Shown here: positions 50,358-54,896 of the stretch, piece by piece | Position numbering within the stretch: position 1 is the first letter of the stretch | How the letters are laid out: each line of letters begins with the position of its first letter | NCBI GenBank assembly: GCA_944393745.1 | Contig: CALYBD010000012.1 | Coordinates: 1 to 54,896 of the forward strand | DNA from: an uncultured Alphaproteobacteria bacterium | GTDB taxonomy: Bacteria; Pseudomonadota; Alphaproteobacteria; CAAGCB01; CAG-977 | DNA: 54,896 nt | Reading direction: 5' to 3' | The notes under the pieces: generated by a model | Database searches by the model: none | The model's input: only the letters and a program-made list of their open reading frames with translations | Told to the model about the DNA's origin: nothing | Made by a program: the position numbers and the translations under genes

Positions 50358-50903
50358 CTAAGATAACAGAGCGTTTTCTCTTGCAATTTTTTCTTTTACG
50401 GCACGAACTGTCTCCTGAACAGAATGGCGGGTTGTTTCAATAACATTCGATTCATATATCCCCAGGCTGCAAAATTGCCCCCACATGGTTTCTACTAATT
50501 CAACATTTGTCTTTTTGTCTGATTTTGAACGTTCTACGGCACGCCTCATCGTTTCTTCCTTACCGGCTCTTAAAACAATATAGTGTACCGTATAATTTTC
50601 CTGAACAAGGGCTTTCCACGGTCCCAAAAACCACGGTCCGACAATTCCATCTACAATGACATCATATCCGCCACGGGCATATCGCTTTGCCGCCTCTAAG
50701 AAGGCTTCGATAACAATTAAATTTTGATCGTCGGATTCCGGCAAATGGGGCGATATTGCCCCTTTGCTTAAATAATGAAAAAAATCGTCCGTGTGCATGT
50801 GCACTGATTTATCCATCTCCGATTCTTTTGCAACAACAGACGCAATTGTTGTCTTTCCCGTTCCAGGCGAACCGGTAATTATAATAATTCTTCCTTGTTT
50901 CAT
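50358..50903 (-). CDS. P-loop kinase-like protein (AAA_33/shikimate-kinase-like)
   Basis: The 181-residue protein begins RIIIITGSPGTGKTTIASVVA, a perfect Walker A, followed by HTDDFFHYL, a DD-type magnesium site as in small-molecule kinases. GGYDVIVDGIVGPW holds the Walker B strand, and RRAVERS supplies lid arginines. The fold is that of nucleotide or small-molecule kinases such as gluconate, chloramphenicol or shikimate kinases; the substrate cannot be named. AAGGAAAATG is the ribosome-binding region. A 61-residue frame starts upstream in the same direction. Confidence 0.82.
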   Translation of the reverse strand: MKQGRIIIITGSPGTGKTTIASVVAKESEMDKSVHMHTDDFFHYLSKGAISPHLPESDDQNLIVIEAFLEAAKRYARGGYDVIVDGIVGPWFLGPWKALVQENYTVHYIVLRAGKEETMRRAVERSKSDKKTNVELVETMWGQFCSLGIYESNVIETTRHSVQETVRAVKEKIARENALLS

Positions 50904-50923
50904 CTTTCATTTTCCTTTGTTTT

Positions 50924-51109
50924 CTACTTTATCACTCTTGTCCTGCCCGCTTCATCATCTTTTTGCGAACCGGCGGGAAACGCCGATGAATCCCAAATGG
51001 TCTGAAGCATGACAGCTTCTCTTTGTTCCGATCTGTTGATCCCTTTGCGGACAAACGGCAAAACAAAGACCGTCACTTTTTGTTTTGATTGATTTAATGA
51101 AACGCTCAT
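50924..51109 (-). CDS. Hypothetical 61-residue protein
   Basis: A short frame (MSVSLNQSKQKVTVFVLPFV...) has a fair AAAGGG ribosome-binding site before its ATG and ends 20 bp before the kinase start. It has no recognisable motif. It could be a real small protein, a leader peptide, or chance. Confidence 0.4.
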   Translation of the reverse strand: MSVSLNQSKQKVTVFVLPFVRKGINRSEQREAVMLQTIWDSSAFPAGSQKDDEAGRTRVIK

Positions 51110-51149
51110 CAGCCCTTTTTACGTTGATTATAGCCTTTTTCTTACCCTT

Positions 51150-51383
51150 TTGATCTTGTCATCGGATCGAAACAAATTTTCAATAATTTTATCCCCGACA
51201 ACGATACAACAAGGCGACTACGATAACGAACATGATGAAACTGCCCCGGTTCAAAAACATTGGCAAATTTCTTTAGAAAAATTAGACGTAAACGACTTTA
51301 TTCATGATCATGATCCGAACGAGGCAAGGCTGTTCTATTTGATCCAAAAGAAGATGTCAAAAAAATTTAAAAATCGTATTTGA
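51150..51383 (+). CDS. Possible small protein fragment
   Basis: This 77-codon open frame contains KHWQISLEKLDVNDFIHDHDPNEARLFYLIQKKM, with a protein-like composition, but it has only a TTG start and no ribosome-binding site. It may be the tail of a decayed gene. Apart from it, 51110-51476 holds nothing I can support. Confidence 0.25.
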   Translation: MILSSDRNKFSIILSPTTIQQGDYDNEHDETAPVQKHWQISLEKLDVNDFIHDHDPNEARLFYLIQKKMSKKFKNRI

Positions 51384-51476
51384 CCGGGTAATCGTTATTC
51401 AAAGAGGTTTTATCAAGGCTGAAAAAAAGCGGATTAAAACAAAAAAAGCTTTTTAGGGATAATCTTTTTACTTTTT

Positions 51477-51500
51477 GTCAATTTTTTCGAAATTTTTGAC
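51477..51500. promoter_or_regulatory. Palindromic operator-like site upstream of the 796-residue gene
   Basis: GTCAA and TTGAC flank a centre of TTCGAA in a 24-bp imperfect palindrome with T/A-rich spacers. The left half (TTTTTGTCAATTTTTT) matches an element upstream of metallopeptidase paralogues 3 and 4. Confidence 0.45.
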
Positions 51501-51506
51501 TATTCC

Positions 51507-51536
51507 TTGACACCGGTTTCTTTTTTATGATATAAA
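51507..51536 (+). promoter_or_regulatory. Promoter of the 796-residue protein gene
   Basis: A consensus TTGACA and TATAAA are separated by 18 bp, about 30 bp before the ATG. Confidence 0.65.
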
Positions 51537-51564
51537 TAAAGATCATAATGATATGAGGTTTCTC

Positions 51565-53955
51565 ATGGATAAAACGGAATTAAACGAAAGCACGCAGAAA
51601 AACATTAAAATTTCCGCAAAACAGGCCGAAGAAATAAAAATTTCCCGGCACATTGCCGGCGTATTAAAGCGCGAATGGGAAGAACTGGCCAAAAAACAAG
51701 AACAGCGTGGCGTAAAAATCCACGCGGGCAGAAAGATCAGTTCAATTACCCTGACAAAAAACCGCCATGGGAAAGTCTCTGTTCAAATTAACATGCAAAA
51801 CGGTGCGCGTCTGTTGGATAATGCCCGGGAAAAAAATGTCATCAGTTTTAAGGAAAAAGCACAAAAAGTTTATTCCCGCGCGAAGGTAGAAGAACTGTTA
51901 AAGAAAATCAAAGAATACGGTTATGCCGCAGTGGAAGGCGAAATCCCCGCCGAATTAAAAGAAGCCGTTTTAAAAGCAATGGACAATGCAAATATTTCGA
52001 CTTCTTACAAAGGCGAGAAGGCTGAAGCCGAAGCGGCCAGGGAAGCTTCGCAACAGGCGGCAGATTTTGCCAATGACATCATGAACCCCAGCATACCAAG
52101 AAACAATGCGGGAACGGAAAACTATATACCTGTTATTTTCCCGCCGATTCCTTATGATCTGCCCAAAGATATTCAACGGGAAGCGGAAAAAAACAATGAA
52201 AGATACAAACAAATTGCAGATGAAACAGCCAAAGAAAGAAATGTTGAAAGCACTTCTTTTCCTCGTCTGTTCTCTCCGGCGATCAGACAAAAAGAAAAGG
52301 TTTTGTTACCGAATGGCACGGAAGGCGTAATAAACGTCAAAGGATCTGTTCATGATGCAGCCATAAATTCTTTGAAAACACAGATATTATTGGCAGCATT
52401 ACAAGAAAAAGAAGCATCACCGGCCGTACAAAAAATCCGTGACGATTTGGAAAAGAGATGGCAGAAAAAACATCCCGGAGAATCCTGTTCCACAGAAGCC
52501 CTGATAAACGCCGTTCAAAACGGAGAGCTGGTCTATGAGGTATCCTTAAACTCTCTTCAGAAAGAATATCATCAGAAAAACAATTCTTATAATCCGGAAT
52601 TTAAGAAAGCTTTGGATGGTCTTATTGCAAAAGAAAATGAAGCAAAGAAAGACCGAGCTAACAGAGAAAATGCAGCAAAAAGGCAGCAAATTGAAACAGC
52701 CTTAAGCGCAAAGGAAGACGAATTAACCCCGACGGGAAAAGAATTAAAAGCTCTTTTAAAACAAAACGGCATTTCTTCCCGTGAAGACATGAATTCCCCC
52801 GACAAAAAAGAAACCATAGATAACATTTTAAAGCAGAATAAGTATTTTATTCAAAGAGGAGGAAGTTATTTTAATTCCTGTCGCTTGGATGATGTTAACA
52901 GCTATGATGAGGCAAAGAAACGTTTTGCAGAAAGGCCTTGCAACCTTCAACATGTTCTTGAAGGAACAAAGTCGCCGTCTGAATTTACCTTTGAAGATCT
53001 GTATCAGGACAGCAGAAGCCGTGGTAAATACCTTGCGCAACCAATCAAAGATCAACAACGCTTATTGAATGCATTGCGGCAAAAAAACGGAATGCAAAAA
53101 TCAGATCTTTTGACAGCGGACATAGTTAAAGAAGTTAAAAGTCTATATGCCGAATTTCAGTCGGAAAAGCAAAAGGATTCTTCGAAAAACCTTCAGACTT
53201 TTCTGAGTGATAAAAAGCTTATCAAAGCTACTCCGGACATCAAACCGCAAAAGGATACAACGGCGCAAAAAGCTGCGGACAAAGCAGCAAAAGAAGCTTT
53301 GTTGGCGCCGGGCAATGCGGTATCTGCCGAAAAAATTCGCCAGGCAAAAGCCGTTCTGGACAAAGAAGCAAACGGCGAACCCTTGTCTGAAAAAGAACAA
53401 AAACTTTTAAACTTTGTCCATCAAACGTTCAGCAAGGTTCCCGATCTGAAAAAAGAAGATCTGGAGGATCCGAAAAACAGCAAACAGCTGGCTCAAATGC
53501 TACAATGCAAAAAGCTGTATTCCAATCTGCCGAAAGAAGAAGCCGTTTCCAAACAAGCCGAAACATCACGGCCGGCTGAAAAACCTGTTGCCAAACAGCA
53601 GTCCGGGAATACTATGGGCAGCAAACCGGCCGAAAAACCTGTTGCCAAACAGCAATCTGTTCCTGCTGCGGTTCAAAGCAATCACCCTCAGCAAACAAAA
53701 ATGACGGAAAAAGAACGGGTTATCAGCAAAATCAAAGAAAACATGGAAACATTTAAAAATGTTGCTGAAACAGTGCAAATGCCGCAAAAACCGGAAACTG
53801 TCAAAAAATCAGGTTTGCAACAAAAAATACAACAAAAACAACAGACTGCAAATTCTTCCGTTCAACAACAAACGGCAAAACCCTCTGTTCAACAACAGAC
53901 AGGATTGTCTTCTGCCATGCGGATTGCTTTGATAAACAAAAAAGAACGCGAATAA
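51565..53955 (+). CDS. Large low-complexity, helical protein of unknown function
   Basis: The 796-residue protein has no signal peptide or membrane segment. It is Lys-, Glu- and Gln-rich and mostly predicted coiled coil or disordered. The N-terminal 120 residues (HIAGVLKREWEELAKK, then SITLTKNRHGKVSVQINMQNGARLL) look like a small folded domain. Near the C-terminus KPAEKPVAKQQS occurs in two copies (a 17-residue spacing), and SVQQQTAKPSVQQQT is also repeated. The protein ends MRIALINKKERE, a basic tail similar to those of the metallopeptidase family. I chose ATG 51565, with GAGG upstream, over the in-frame ATG 51553. It may be a scaffold or secreted substrate; neither is shown. Confidence 0.72.
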   Translation: MDKTELNESTQKNIKISAKQAEEIKISRHIAGVLKREWEELAKKQEQRGVKIHAGRKISSITLTKNRHGKVSVQINMQNGARLLDNAREKNVISFKEKAQKVYSRAKVEELLKKIKEYGYAAVEGEIPAELKEAVLKAMDNANISTSYKGEKAEAEAAREASQQAADFANDIMNPSIPRNNAGTENYIPVIFPPIPYDLPKDIQREAEKNNERYKQIADETAKERNVESTSFPRLFSPAIRQKEKVLLPNGTEGVINVKGSVHDAAINSLKTQILLAALQEKEASPAVQKIRDDLEKRWQKKHPGESCSTEALINAVQNGELVYEVSLNSLQKEYHQKNNSYNPEFKKALDGLIAKENEAKKDRANRENAAKRQQIETALSAKEDELTPTGKELKALLKQNGISSREDMNSPDKKETIDNILKQNKYFIQRGGSYFNSCRLDDVNSYDEAKKRFAERPCNLQHVLEGTKSPSEFTFEDLYQDSRSRGKYLAQPIKDQQRLLNALRQKNGMQKSDLLTADIVKEVKSLYAEFQSEKQKDSSKNLQTFLSDKKLIKATPDIKPQKDTTAQKAADKAAKEALLAPGNAVSAEKIRQAKAVLDKEANGEPLSEKEQKLLNFVHQTFSKVPDLKKEDLEDPKNSKQLAQMLQCKKLYSNLPKEEAVSKQAETSRPAEKPVAKQQSGNTMGSKPAEKPVAKQQSVPAAVQSNHPQQTKMTEKERVISKIKENMETFKNVAETVQMPQKPETVKKSGLQQKIQQKQQTANSSVQQQTAKPSVQQQTGLSSAMRIALINKKERE

Positions 53956-54049
53956 CGTATAAATAATGTTCAATGCTTTATTAATATAGCATTATGCATT
54001 TTTTATCTTTTCGTTTATTCTTGTACTTAAACAGAGACACAAAGAATTT

Positions 54050-54511
54050 ATGACAAATTTTCTCATACTTTCTTTGTTCTGTTGTTTATTTCCGTTTCCC
54101 TGTTTTGCGAATGGCGGATTACCTGTATTTTAGGATTTCCTTTCTTTTTCCAAACGATTTTTTTATTACGCCGTATATAATCGAAATATTGTATTTGCGG
54201 CTGATTGTTAAAGTTGAATATATCTCTATTCTTCATACCTTAAATTTAGAACAGAGCAAAAAGATTTATAACTCTATTTGGCTTGGGAATATTGTCTCTA
54301 CATTAGCCGGAATACCTGTTTCTTATTTCTATATTTATAACTCTCACTCCTTAGAGGTTCAGTTATCAGGTCTTTTTTTTACGAACATCATTTATTTCCG
54401 TATTCATTAATTTTTATTTTTTGTTTTTTTATTTCTTATTTGATTGAAAAACCTTTTATTTCCCCAGATTTAAAAGAAAAAAGACTTTCTGCATGTAAGG
54501 CTGTTTTTTAA
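54050..54511 (+). pseudogene. Frameshifted small membrane protein
   Basis: An initial frame from ATG 54050 encodes a signal-like segment ending in CFANGGLPVF and stops at 54131. A second frame, overlapping it, continues with IIEILYLRLIV and NIVSTLAGIPVSYF, a membrane-protein-like block, to 54410. A third frame gives SYLIEKPFISPDL and stops at 54511. The three pieces line up as one integral membrane protein of a type often written ANxGLP...NLVSTLIGIP...SYLIE. At least two frameshifts are needed, so it is decayed, or the sequence contains errors. The surrounding DNA is AT-rich, and 54512-54617 holds nothing else. Confidence 0.6.
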
Positions 54512-54617
54512 AGAAAATCTTCAAAGCTATTTCTATATTATGTTTTTACCTGCTGTTTTTTTACTATGTATTCTTCATTTTTTAAAATTATTTTCAATTC
54601 ACCTGCTTTAACAGATT

Positions 54618-54640
54618 CCGGCCCTTCTCTGCCGGTTTTT
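54618..54640 (+). terminator. Intrinsic terminator downstream of the pseudogene
   Basis: CCGGC pairs with GCCGG around an 8-base loop, followed by TTTTT. Confidence 0.75.
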
Positions 54641-54773
54641 CCCGTTTCCTTTTATTGTAACTTTCGAACGGTTTACCTTTAACGTACATTGCATACAATT
54701 TTCAGATACCTCTGTCCTTGCCGGCGGGTTTTGAATCCTTTTTTTATTACCGAAAACCGATAAGTATGTAGTG

Positions 54774-54803
54774 CTGGCATTAAGCGAATGTTTTTGCTAT
54801 AAT
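54774..54803 (+). promoter_or_regulatory. Promoter of the structured RNA, copy B
   Basis: CTGGCA and a perfect TATAAT are 18 bp apart, the same spacing as in copy A. Confidence 0.65.
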
Positions 54804-54810
54804 TTTTTTT

Positions 54811-54896
54811 AAGTCGTTTAAATCAACGGCCCAGGGCTTCGAAAACCCTTTTACACATAGTCGCAAAAGCATATGGCGACTTTAAATAACTGTGCC
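54811..54896 (+). ncRNA. Structured RNA, copy B (truncated by window end)
   Basis: GTTTAAATCAACGGC (54816-54830) and the AGGG...CCCT hairpin that follows match copy A. The next stem is GTCGC/GCGAC, where copy A has CCGC/GCGG, so a base pair has changed on both sides (T-A versus C-G). The second strand of the long outer helix and the terminator would lie beyond the window. Confidence 0.65.

Overview
The window looks like a stretch of an alphaproteobacterial chromosome, probably from a host-associated Rhodospirillales-like lineage such as the uncultured gut groups. The main support is the minus-strand core cluster rpoZ - rel/spoT - acpS - lepB - rnc - era - recO - parC, which is characteristic of Alphaproteobacteria, together with a MetRS that has an FSTSQ-type KMSKS loop. 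Base composition is moderate, with AT-rich gene borders. I saw no rRNA, complete tRNA, CRISPR array or prophage.

Layout. 1-295 holds two copies of a 161-bp hairpin-rich repeat, which runs into a GIY-YIG protein gene. 847-10437 is the core cluster with pagP and a secreted protein attached at its distal end. 10652-15978 holds a NYN protein, a family 5 uracil-DNA glycosylase, a PIG-L/MFS/htpX operon and an outer-membrane barrel. 16205-18488 holds three unknown genes, two of them tandem paralogues. 18556-19738 holds uridine phosphorylase and a 25-residue ORF made of two near-identical decapeptides. 19767-30802 holds an NlpD-like factor, pepN, ybaK, an unusual DsbD-like protein, yqgE, metG and a GNAT. 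30796-37363 is a complete MoxR/DUF58/Bat operon. 37445-40833 holds a propeller protein, a polytopic membrane protein and a dihydropyrimidinase.

From about 41 kb the character changes to accessory DNA. A structured RNA (41110-41316) with its own promoter and terminator precedes two secreted cysteine-rich proteins. A second copy of this RNA starts at 54811 and is cut by the window end. An IS200 transposase remnant follows the cysteine-rich pair. Next come five divergent paralogues of a putative zinc metallopeptidase with an HE-x-RH motif (43014-49054), most with recognisable promoters, then rpsU. After about 850 bp with no gene come a P-loop kinase, a 796-residue low-complexity cytosolic protein whose promoter region shares an element with the peptidase genes, and a frameshifted membrane-protein pseudogene.

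The best candidates for undescribed biology are: (i) the two-copy structured RNA with mutually exclusive pairings around a terminator; (ii) the HE-x-RH peptidase array with basic C-terminal tails and a shared upstream element; (iii) the 25-residue repeat peptide, whose two halves differ almost only at synonymous sites; (iv) a DsbD-like protein that lacks both transmembrane cysteines. All functional statements are by eye from motifs and family knowledge; no database search was run.
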